Below, in pieces: positions 1 through 9,319 of a stretch of 64,000 bases of DNA. Location: positions 1,488,001-1,552,000 of the forward strand of contig JADLZK010012337.1 of the NCBI GenBank assembly GCA_015847255.1. The letters are read 5' to 3'. The notes below the pieces were generated by a model. That model was not told the DNA's origin and searched no databases. It was given only the letters and a program-made list of their open reading frames with translations. This stretch comes from Hyparrhenia diplandra. Its lineage: Eukaryota > Streptophyta > Magnoliopsida > Poales > Poaceae. Numbering within the stretch: position 1 is the stretch's first letter; every line of letters begins with the position of its first letter. The position numbers were made by a program, and so were the translations under genes.

Positions 1-2333
1 AGACTTGGAAATTTGGGCTGTGGACAAGGATCCATGTCCCTTGGGAATAAGTTCCATTCATGTCCAGTGTCCAGGTCCCCACCCTATTCATGTCTCACAT
101 GCCATATGCTATATAGCCCCACTACTCATCAATATGATTCAGTGTATATATAAATCTGAACAAAATTTCCCAAATCCATATATTTTAAAAAATAGCACAA
201 GAAACATATATTTACCTTTATATGGAGCCATACGAAGACTAATTGAAAGGATATCGTAGAGGATAGAGCTCCTCTACTCATGAGTTAAAATGAATATGTA
301 TCTGCATAGTCAGCAGTCAGTAGCTTCCCATATTTATCATAAGCTAGGGAGTGAATAGCAGCGAATCCAAAGGCAAAGGGGTAACGGCGATGATAGATTT
401 CTGCGAAACCATAGCTGATAGTGTTCTCAACGTTTCCATGGACCATGGCCCAGTGAGGACTTGGAAATCACGCAAGCCTGTTGGCTCAGAGTAGGCTTCT
501 GTGAACTCGCAAATTACAACTATTGTTATGTTCTAAGCATGTTGTAGCACTTTTTGAGTTTCTTTTCGTGAACTGAACATGGCCCTCCATAAATTCAGTG
601 CCGTTGCATTGTCTCAACCTTACTGCAACCACTACATTTTCATGCGCAAGTGTGCAGGACATAACTACACATATATAGCATTCTGAAGTACAGACCATGC
701 ATGGCAACAAATAAATGTGGATGGACCACGTACGCCCACCACTTCAATTTTACTCCTGTTGTAAACAGACAAATACACATGCATGTCAACAACTCCCAAG
801 TCCCAAATATGATTGATCTGTGATCACCATTTCAACAGTTGCAAACCACATGATGATCTTGTGATCATTTCAGAGATTACACTGCAACCGCATGTCATCA
901 TGAATCCAAGGTACTAAAATACAGGAGATGCCACCATTGGTGATGATTTTTGTCATGGACTGTACTTGCACTCAGAATTTATCTCGCATCTTTCGCTGAA
1001 ATGAAATCGATTTTTTAATTGTGATTTTGTGGGAACGTATACTTTCTTAAACTTCTGGAGCTTATTATCTGTGTCACTGTGTGTTCCTTAACCATTTCCT
1101 GTTTCTTATTATTATTAGGAAAAAAAAGGAAAAAAGACATTTTCCTTGTTCTGCACATTTGTATCGCTAGCTCACCCATATGTACGTACCCATAAGTCGT
1201 GGCCGAGCCCATTAACATAAGATGAGTATAGGCCTGCCAGCCCACCATTGCTTGAATCCAAGATAAAAGTAGCGATCCATCCAGGCCCATCAAAATTTGA
1301 TTGCCCCAGATGAAGGCCCATCAAAATTTGTACTTTCAGCTAGCAGATATGAGCCCCGAGGAAGCCCTCTGGGCGACCCACTTCCAACAAATTATTATAC
1401 ATTTTTCAGCCAATTTTTGCCAAATTACAAGTCACTGCAAAATGTTGCCAAATTACCATGAACATTCCTCTCATGGTGTCCTCGTTCATCACCCACCCTT
1501 CCGTCCCTTCCACCTGGCGGCCCTCCATGTCAAGCGCGGTGTCCAGCAAGTCATTCCTCCGTGGCTTGCCAGCAACAGGCTCCGCCGCCGTTGTGTTATA
1601 GGCTTGAAAAACTGTTACTAGCTCTATTAGTCATACATTTTCTTTATGTTCCAATTGCCTATGTTACTATGAACTGGTTTATTGTAATACATTATACTTA
1701 TGTTACTATGAACTGGTTTATTGTAATACATTATACTTGTCTATAGGAACATTTATTTAGTGTCACAATATGGTAGAATGCACAGTTTGCAACACATTTA
1801 TTTATCTATTGATACATTTGCCTTGTGTTCTGAGGGATGTCGGTTGTAACACTTTTTTTAGTTCTAGTAACACATGTTCGCTACGTAGAGCACAATATGG
1901 TTTGCAATATATTCGGATTGTAACATTTTTTACCTGTTTTACACTTTTTTATTTATATTGTAACATATTGTAATTATGAAACAAATATTTATTTCACCTA
2001 TACATGTGGCACATGAATTATTATATGATCACACAAATATGACACATTGCAAAATCACATAATCCACACATTTTCATAATCATACATGATCCATGTACCG
2101 TAGAAATGATTTCAAACATATAGTTCTTGTTCGTTTGTTCATAACAAATCATAGTATATGTACATAACGATGTGGTTCAGAGAGGAAACACACATAGTCC
2201 ATACTAGAAAGAAAAATTCAAGAACTAACTACGATTTCTAAAGTCCATTTCTTCTCCTTATACACATTGACGTAGGAATTCAACCATTAACCATTTCAAC
2301 CTACAAAGAAAATGTAAGTTATAACACTATAAA
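1..2333. other. Gene-poor AT-rich stretch
   Basis: No coding region with recognisable protein features was seen on either strand. The short open frames here have no conserved motif and read like chance ORFs. The only clear structure is a 39-bp tandem duplication near 1.7 kb, listed separately. The stretch between 1,740 and 2,330 is AT-rich (long T runs, many TTTAT motifs) and resembles intergenic or decayed transposon DNA. Confidence 0.5.
1661..1738. repeat. Perfect 39-bp tandem duplication
   Basis: Two identical head-to-tail copies (1661-1699 and 1700-1738) begin ATGTTACTATGAACTGG and end ATTATACTT. No mismatch separates the copies, so the duplication is recent or recently homogenised. A partial third unit is not evident. 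It lies in non-coding AT-rich DNA. Confidence 0.9.
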
Positions 2334-2654
2334 TTAAGCCACAAATGTACATGGATGTATAGTTAGGAAAGGTAGTTTTGAACATACAAACATCGAAGGC
2401 CAAGCAATTGGAACTCCTTTAGCTTGAGCATCACCAATATTGTTGCACCCAAGCATAGGCCTCACTAATGGCTCATCTTTTGATATAGAATGATTGATAC
2501 ACACTTTGTAGAATTGAGTTCCTTTGTAGAATTGAGTTCCTATCTTGACTGCACCAACAATATCTTCTGGATTAGTGCTCAAGAGAGTTGCATAGGCCAC
2601 ATTGGCCTTATTAGGATACTTTGAAGTTATTAGTAGCACCATGGACCCACCCAA
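2334..2654 (-). pseudogene. Fragment of transposase-associated protein (CACTA/En-Spm type)
   Basis: A 106-residue open frame on the minus strand reads like the C-terminal part of proteins annotated in grasses as CACTA/En-Spm transposon proteins. The visible landmarks are a hydrophobic VLLITSKYPNKAN start, the segment STNPEDIVGAVKIG, then NHSISKDEPLVRP and GVPIAWPS. The family assignment comes from memory of these phrases, not from a search. Inside it a short in-frame duplication (GTQFYK repeated, an 18-bp DNA repeat at about 2505-2541) interrupts the conserved block. No upstream DDE catalytic part was found, so this is an isolated remnant. It could instead be one exon of a larger captured gene. 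Confidence 0.5.
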
Positions 2655-4230
2655 CCTACATTAATTTGACATGATCTCTTAGTGAAAAACAACCCTCAGC
2701 TGTACATGAACAACACTATATCGAGATGGGCAGGGGGTGGAGAGTAGGCCTCACCGGCAGCCAGCTACGCCACCATGGTGTTGCTCGCACACCATCAAGC
2801 AAGCAACCTAGCTGCACCAACGTGTGATGCCGAAAGTATATACCTAGGGCCTAGTGCCCCAGTAGCGAAGCTAGAACATCAATGACCGAGTGCACACTCC
2901 ATAAGCACAATGATAATCTTTGACAAGCATACACATTAGAATTACATAAAAGCCACGAAAAAATAGCGCCATTTGAAAGCGCCGCGACAATATTGTTCAT
3001 TTTCACGCTATATACGCGCTATTGGCGCTATAGCACGCTATAAGCGCCGCTAAATGCAAATAGTACCATAGCGCCGCTATTCAGGCGCTATTCTTGTCCG
3101 GCTTAAAAAAAAAAACAGCGCGGACCATTTAATCCCAAAAAAAAGATGTGCATGTTATCACTTTATTCTGAAATCCGAATTTATGAGTCATATGATCAGA
3201 TTAAGTGATATTGTGGTAATGATTGAGGAATGAGGATTGAATATTGATTTTTATGTTTTCTGGAATTCAAAACAAATAGCGCGTTTACATTGAGGATTGA
3301 ATAATGATTGTGGTAATCTTTTCAACCATTTATCCATAAAAGTACCTGCCATTGCACATTATTCCCAAAGAATCTAAGTAACAAAATCATATATGCAGAA
3401 GCTTACTCTGTGATCCCGGAGCGGCGTATTTCCCTTCGGCCTGCGCGATGATGGCGCCCAGGTTCTCGCTGAGTCGCTGCAGTTCCCTTGGCGATGGCCG
3501 GCCGGCAGCACCCAGGATCTACGCTTCGTATCGTAATCGTCGTTACTTGCAAATGCTTCGTATTCCTTCCTAGGCTCCTAGCTGGGCTGGGCCACACGTT
3601 AAGATTGATTCCTAGCAGTGCATGCAATGGGCTTTCGTATTCTTAGCTGGGTAGGCGGGCAGGAAACACGCACACACACATGGATCCCATCCAGGGTGGT
3701 GCACGTATCTAGGCCATGGTGGTGCACACGTGGTAGAATTTGGAACCGGTTAACTAGTACTGCAATTTTACCTGGTGCCTGTGCACTCGGGAAGCCTAAC
3801 GTGGCTTCGCCACTGAGTGCCCCAAATCATGTCACCATGGCTCCTACAAAACTACATCCAGACATGCACCCTCTTGGTGGGCTGCTTCCCACAACATAGG
3901 CATCGTCCGCCACAACTGCAACTCCACACACGTGACCTCTTCCGATGGCTCAGCCACCGTCAACGCTTCTACCTGTGGCTTCCCGCCATTGGCCGTGCCG
4001 ATGGAGACTACCATTGTTGCATCCTCTTGATGTAGATCTGGCTTGGGTGACACCATATGGCCTCCTACCACCATCATATATAGTGACTACGCGGACATCC
4101 GATGGTACATTTTGGCAGTGACGAGAAAAAGAGTAGGACGTGACATGCGATAGATCCCTTTTGACCTTTAAGAAACCCGATGCTGGTGAGATAAATACTA
4201 TGTGCTCAAGATCGAAAATCCATATATATA
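2655..4230. other. Intergenic stretch with a GCGCTAT palindrome cluster
   Basis: No convincing gene. 2,960-3,110 holds a dense set of GCGCTAT/ATAGCGC words (listed separately). 3,405-3,530 has a GC-rich minus-strand frame of about 40 codons that could be a captured exon but matches nothing I recognise. 3,600-4,080 contains overlapping short frames on both strands without motifs. Confidence 0.4.
2960..3110. repeat. Cluster of GCGCTAT / ATAGCGC words
   Basis: Within about 150 bp the words GCGCTAT, GCGCCGCTA, AGCGCC and their complements recur at least ten times in both orientations, with AT-rich spacers including CAATATTG. Such dense short inverted motifs are a known feature of subterminal regions of cut-and-paste transposons, where transposase binds. 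No terminal inverted repeat or target duplication could be assigned, so the parent element is unknown. Confidence 0.55.
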
Positions 4231-4500
4231 TTTTTAGATTGCAGAGTACAACCTAGACGGTCACAATGCACGCACACTCACCCTTATAAACGCACACATA
4301 TAAACTCTACCCATATGAGCATCTTCAAAGACTGGACCTGCAAATCCTCGAGATTGACGAAGTCACCACAGGTGCCTTGCTGTCGACGGGAATATTGCCT
4401 CTACTAAAAGCACAACATGATTAAATCAATATTTGCTCCGATAGGGAGTCGAACCTAGGACCTCAGATGCTACTGGCTCTTATAACCACAGGCCCAACAA
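4231..4500 (-). mobile_element. tRNA-derived SINE (Au-SINE-like), older copy
   Basis: Read on the minus strand it starts with a tRNA-like head. An A-box-like TGGTTATAAGAGC is followed by a B box in GGTTCGACTCC, then a body and a tail typical of the grass Au SINE (GTGAGTGTGCGTGCATTG region, ending in a T-rich stretch at 4231). The same body order occurs in the better-preserved copy at 6,400-6,706. No target duplication was found, which fits an older insertion. The head is not a functional tRNA: it lacks a coherent cloverleaf. Confidence 0.7.
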
Positions 4501-4636
4501 TTTTATTTGTCAAACACAAATAAGCTACTGGCAGGTACCACACGTAGCGAGCAAACATTAGTCGTATTTACTATTACATGAAGGGACGGGAGCGGATCAT
4601 ATTTATTTAAGAAAATCTAGGCATGATCACTGTATA

Positions 4637-4991
4637 TCATGGATGAATGGGAGCGCTAGCATCAGCGACAATCTCAAAGGGGCATTTGGTATAGCACCAG
4701 CATTGAAGCCAATCACAAGATCCGTCTATGTTTGCCGTGCTTTCATCTGTGCATACAAGATTGCAGGCGAGGCTGTAAGCGCATATCCCTTTAAAAGTGC
4801 CGCTCAGGTGCCTGCACGTTTGTTCCGCAACGGATGCCGACTCTGCAGGCATGTAGGCATCAACATATGTGCAACAACGTCATTACATAGCCAAAAGATT
4901 AATCAGACGTACCGCAGGTGGCCAGGATGATGAGCAGGATCAGGATGACAGCGGCGGCAGCAGAGAGATTCTTTCGTGAAGCCGGCACCAT
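4637..4991 (-). CDS. Defensin-like cysteine-rich secreted peptide, two exons
   Basis: Plant defensins are small secreted peptides with a cysteine-stabilised alpha-beta fold that act against fungi or as signals. Exon 1 (4991-4913) encodes a 26-residue start, MVPASRKNLS followed by a strongly hydrophobic AAAAVILILLIILATC stretch, a clear signal peptide. A 70-nt GT-AG intron (4912-4843, phase 1) sits exactly between signal and mature part, the usual intron place in defensin genes. Exon 2 (4842-4637) gives the mature peptide with eight cysteines spaced C-x10-C-x5-C-x3-C-x11-C-x4-C-x1-C-x3-C, with FKG before the second cysteine and a glycine just before the fifth. The predicted product is 94 residues. 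A 14-residue acidic/hydrophobic tail follows the last cysteine and may be a C-terminal propeptide. I chose the ATG at 4991 because it places the signal sequence at the N-terminus; an upstream alternative start would add about 30 residues. Splice sites are inferred from sequence only. Confidence 0.8.
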
Positions 4992-5059
4992 TATTGGTAC
5001 GTTGAAGAAGAATGAGCGATCGAGCAGATTGGCCGAGTTTGGAGAAGTCTCGATACATT

Positions 5060-5073
5060 CATATATATATATA
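5060..5073 (-). promoter_or_regulatory. TATA-like element of the defensin gene
   Basis: A TATATATATAT run lies about 70-80 bp upstream of the proposed defensin ATG on the minus strand, a plausible distance for a plant core promoter with a short leader. The run is simple sequence, so it could be coincidental. Confidence 0.4.
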
Positions 5074-5805
5074 CTACACAAACTACCACTACCAGACGTG
5101 CAGATCCATCGGACTCGCCAAGAATGCTAGAAGAGCAATACAAAAGAAGTACGGGAATCTATATGAATCTATGATCCTCCGTCAGTGGCTGGCCGCGTCC
5201 CCTAATCTATATGAATCTATATATAGTGTTTTCCGCCGTAGAAGCAGAAGTCCAGCGGTAACTTCCTCGCATCTCCGTGAGTCTGTATATAGAATTAAGA
5301 TTGGTTCAGGCACAACTCAAGTTGAGGTACACGAAGGACAAAAAAAAAGGTAAAGGGCCAGAAGAAAAGTACGAACCACAAGTGTCATATATGAGCAAAC
5401 TTTCCTATTTGAAAATGAACTGGGCTGCAAACAATGTGAGTAATGGCCTTCAATTTACATTCTTTGATCGATGAAACTAATCACAAGCCTCGAATTGATA
5501 ACAATTTTTTTTTCCAAATTTAATTAGGGATTTCTTTCGATGTCCGGAGGTTCATCCATTTTTCTTTGTCGCTTATAATATATTAACATGGTGTACAGGC
5601 TTATACTAACCGAGCATGGCACAATTAGTTCTCACATCATTGAAGGTGTCAGAATCGCAAATAAAAAAATATATATATAAAAAATAAATCATTGCTGGCG
5701 TCATGACAAAAGATTGAGGGCGGTGTGGCGTGCAGGCTAGAAAATGACATTTTGCATAAACTGCTTTAAATGTAATGATCTGTGTGCAAAATGCATAGAT
5801 TATAA

Positions 5806-6124
5806 GAGCAACTCTAAGAGGTGTGCTATTTTTTTAGTTAGGCTATTTATTAATTTTTTAGAGAAAAAATAGAGCTCTAACAAATGTGATATATGATTTT
5901 GTAAAATAGCAAACATTCTATCCCTGTAAAATAGCAAACAACGTATCTGAACTCTCCAACAGTTGTGATATATGGTTTTATAAAATAGCAAACATGCTAT
6001 ACGGTTTTGTAAAATAACAAATCTATTGTGGAGCTCTTGTTTTTTTGAGAAGTTTTTCTATTTTACAAAACGGCTAAACAATGAAATTTGACTATTAAGT
6101 TTAGCTAGGTTATTGGAGTTGCTC
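5806..6124. mobile_element. Tourist-like MITE
   Basis: A 319-bp AT-rich sequence has terminal inverted repeats GAGCAACTC ... GAGTTGCTC and is flanked by TAA on both sides (5803-5805 and 6125-6127), the 3-bp target duplication of PIF/Harbinger-type Tourist MITEs. There is no coding capacity. The interior contains the repeated phrase TAAAATAGCAAACA at least three times, an internal reiteration. Confidence 0.85.
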
Positions 6125-6399
6125 TAACCGTGTCTTATTTAGCATCGAATGTTTTCATTTAAAAAATCCAATCATGGAGTATATATTATGTGAGGAGGAC
6201 CCCATCACAATTCTTGATGAAATATATTTTGTGATGAATAATAGTTCATTTGAAAAGTGAACTTATTCACTAACATAGTTTCTAATTTTTTCATATGTAT
6301 TTACTATTCATCAATATATAATACTTGTCTTCTTAACATTCCTAATAACTCGTTTATAAAAAAATACATTTTACTAATAGATACATGAGCGTCATACTT

Positions 6400-6706
6400 T
6401 TTGAGAATTACACAGTACAACGCAGACACTCACGCGCACGCACACTCACCCCTATGAACACACGCACGCGCAAACCCTACCCCTATGAGCATCTCAGAAG
6501 GACTGGGGCGGCCGGCAGATCACGGAGATTCTCGAAAGTCACCATGGTAGCCTCGTCGTCGACGAGGGAACGTCGCTACCACTTAATGCACAACGCCGGT
6601 AAATCCTGGGAAAATCCCAAGAAAAGGTGCGAGCACCGAGGATTTGAACCCCCGGTGGGTAGCGCCCCACTGGACCGCCCTACCATTGGACTACAAGCCA
6701 ATTCGC
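6400..6706 (-). mobile_element. tRNA-derived SINE (Au-SINE-like) with intact target duplication
   Basis: On the minus strand the element starts with a tRNA-like head (A-box-like TAGTCCAATGG, B box GGGTTCAAATCC), continues through CTCGGTGCTCGCACC, and ends with the GTGAGTGTGCGTGCGCGTGA-type tail of grass Au SINEs and a short T run. It is flanked by a perfect 16-bp direct repeat, CATGAGCGTCATACTT, at 6384-6399 and 6707-6722, the signature of LINE-assisted retroposition. The open frame spanning it is a by-product and not a gene. Confidence 0.88.
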
Positions 6707-6905
6707 CATGAGCGTCATACTTGCTGCTTGAAAACGGCAAGGACCAATATAACTTGAAATAAAGCCGATGAGGCCCATTGAGCTATCCTGCTCAGCCGAA
6801 AAGAATAAAAAACATGTTGGCCCATCAGAGTAAGGCATAGAAATTTCGGAACGATCCGTTTTAGGCCCAACGGCTGCACCAGCAGGTGGCTGAGCGATAT
6901 GATTC

Positions 6906-7217
6906 ATGGATATTGGTATACTCAGTTCGTGGGGGCATCACTCACCTACAGTAACACCATTTTATTTCTCGAACCAATGTACAATATACATTGCAATTTC
7001 CAAGTTCCTTTTGCTTTGCTACAAGGAAACGTCGGGCATGACAATCAACTATAATAAAAGCGAGGTATTCACGATTAACATAGAGAAGGGAGAAGCTGAT
7101 GCGATTACTGAGGCTTTCAATTGCAAATTAGGATCCTGCCTAATGAAATATTTTGGTTTGCCGGTGTTGGACAGAAGACTAACCGAAAGAGAAATGTGTG
7201 ACTCCACAGCAAAGTAG
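6906..7217 (+). pseudogene. LINE reverse-transcriptase fragment
   Basis: The frame matches the end of the reverse-transcriptase domain of plant L1-type LINEs: a hydrophobic FLLLCYKETSGMTINYNKSE segment (usual form: F...SGLxINxxKSE), then CKLGSCLMKYFGLPV (usual form: C..G.LP..YLGLP). The upstream catalytic motifs are missing and the downstream part decays into stop codons, so this is a truncated remnant. The assignment rests on these two family motifs. Confidence 0.8.
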
Positions 7218-8451
7218 AGAAAAGGTTAAAAATGATGAAAGGGGTCACTCCCCTAGCAAGCACCAACGCACATTACATTTTTAAAAATAATGGTATTAGT
7301 TTCAACTTTTTTTATGATTTGTTAAAATGAATTTGTTATGAATTTATAGAAAATAATCAGTTTTAATTATTTTTAGACTCTTCATCAACTGAGGTCACGA
7401 CGCACCCCAGTCGTCATTTAATTGCAGGGCGTCAATGGCCCGTAGACGTAGCAGGTACCCCGTGGCTAGCACACACCTACGCCGCCGCCAAGCAGTCCAC
7501 GTAGAAAGTGGGCCACCCGTCAGCAGGCGTAGAGCTCCAACATTCCAGTCATGAGGCGCGCGTGCGTTGAGGAGTATGACAGAACCGTTGCCCCCTCTCC
7601 ATGCAACACCGGTGCCCAGAAGTTTGCTAATCAACCTCCGCCAAGTGGGCCATACAGTGGGGCGCCCACTCGGTCAGCGTCCAGTGGGTCGCAGAGTGCC
7701 CGGTGTGTGGGGGTGAGGGGCGCGCACTGCGGCGAAAGGAGTCTTGTGATTTCGATCACACCAAACGGAAAAAGGTGTGAGCTGGCTGGGCTTAGGTCTG
7801 GCCAAGGCGGGCAGTTTTCTTGGGGTTAAATATCAATAGCTGGGGAAAGCCACAACTGCTGTGATGGCACGGACCAACTGAACTGCACTTTGTGCCCTCA
7901 CCAGCAGGTCCCATCATCACCTCATCAACAAAATTTGGTATTCCTGCCCCCACCATTTTGTTTTAAGTCCATCTAATTTGAATTCTGACCATGAATCACA
8001 CCTTCTCAATAGCGAAATTTCGTGGTTCCTTTAGGTACATAAGAATTTGGCCCACGATCCATAGAGGCCGTAGTGGGTGGCTAACGTGCTACAATTACAG
8101 GTTGTATTAAGACGGGTGTTGGTACGAGTGTGGTCACAGGAACAATTGGCTGTCGTAGCATGAACTCAAGAAGTAACCCATATGAGAACTCAACCCAAAA
8201 TGGGTAGCAAGAGACCCAAAATCATCCCCCCAACAGAGAACCTATACAGGTGATCCATTGCGGGTTGACCGAGAGACACAACCCAACTATGAGCATCCTC
8301 TCTCCTCAAAAACCCGTTCTTGAAAGACTTCCTTTTTGGGGTCTGTTATTGGAGAAAAATTCAAATGAATATTGAACCCTTGGCTCGTAGCCCTACCCAA
8401 CCATCGAATGGGTCTTGTATTTTTTGTGCGTTGTTGTTCGAGATAGTCCAT
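7218..8451. other. Unassigned stretch between LINE remnant and LTR element
   Basis: Contains a moderately GC-rich segment (7,390-7,830) with overlapping short frames on both strands and no recognised motif, followed by ordinary intergenic sequence. The last bases (8447-8451, TCCAT) are the target duplication of the adjacent LTR element. Confidence 0.4.
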
Positions 8452-8885
8452 TGTTGGGTAAAATACTCCAAACACGTTTATTGATGAATACTTAGTCACA
8501 AAGTGACTGGTACCACATGTCCATTACAAGAGGTTTCAGGGGGGTATTTATAGGACCCCCCTAGCTTCGCTTATTCTAGTCAAGTGACAAACTTTACAAT
8601 GACAAGATTCGTGCCTAGACTTTTCGGCGAAGCCGCCCCGATGTCTTCGTGTTTCTTGAAAACTTTGGTTGCGAAGGTCTTCCGACGAAGCCTACTTTCC
8701 TGGGTTCCTCTTGCGGAGCTCCGAATTGCGAAGGCCTTCGTACTTCCTTCGCGATGATTGATCTACAATCATTCTTTGTTTGTCTTTCTCTTCTCCTGTG
8801 GTGACCTTCGTACAAAATTCTGCTTCAGGAACATACTTCAAAGTTTGGGTTAGAGGTTTATGTAAAATAAAGTTGACCCCCAACA
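8452..8885 (-). repeat. 3' LTR of the Ty3/gypsy element
   Basis: Starts TGTTGGG and ends CCCCCAACA, the usual TG...CA ends, 434 bp. It matches the right LTR over its whole length with scattered substitutions and small indels. Inside (minus-strand side) lies a short purine-rich stretch, GAGGGGCTCT, at 8886-8895, a possible polypurine tract. Confidence 0.9.
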
Positions 8886-9103
8886 AGAGCCCCTCGTGGG
8901 CGAATGCCAACTTCAAAGGCATGAATCCCACGAAAGTTTTGGTAAACTTTGTGGTAATAAACGTCGTCCCAAACTTTGAAGTTGGGATTTTAATTTTGTC
9001 ATTGTCTTCGCTGAAAAATGTTTCTTAAAAGAATTATTTTTATTTTTATTTATTTATTTTGATTTTTCCAACGGCTAGTTTGACCGTTTTGACCATCTGT
9101 GCC

Positions 9104-9111
9104 TATAAATA
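9104..9111 (+). promoter_or_regulatory. TATA box of the antisense gene inside the Ty3 element
   Basis: A canonical CTATAAATAG sits in the plus orientation about 215 bp upstream of the antisense gene's first ATG and is followed by a GC-containing leader. It lies inside the retrotransposon and faces away from gag-pol, so it would give the antisense gene its own promoter. Confidence 0.6.
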
Positions 9112-9319
9112 GCGGAGGACCCCCCCCTTTTTTTTTCTTACCTTTTCGAAGAGGGAAACTACGCCGAAATTTCTTTTGAGGTGCGAAGGTTCACGCGAAG
9201 ACATTCGAAGCGAAGGTGTCTTGATACTATTCTTATTTTGCCGAAGGTATTTATTTTTTGCCTTAGTCCTGTCTTTTCTTGGTTTTCGTTTTTGTTATCT
9301 TATTTGTCAATTCTTGCAG

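Noticed and set aside
3405..3540. GC-rich minus-strand frame that could be an exon (LQRLSENLGAIIAQAEGKYA)
   Set aside because: Reads like protein but is short, has no partner exon and no recognised family; left as a possible captured fragment only.
5150..5232. AATCTATATGAATCTAT occurring twice
   Set aside because: Short AT-rich repeat, not enough to define an element.
6600..6706. Possible tRNA gene (A and B boxes)
   Set aside because: The boxes belong to a SINE head; no complete cloverleaf can be drawn and the sequence continues into the SINE body.
6385..6711. 108-codon plus-strand frame
   Set aside because: It lies within a SINE bounded by a 16-bp target duplication, so it is not a gene.
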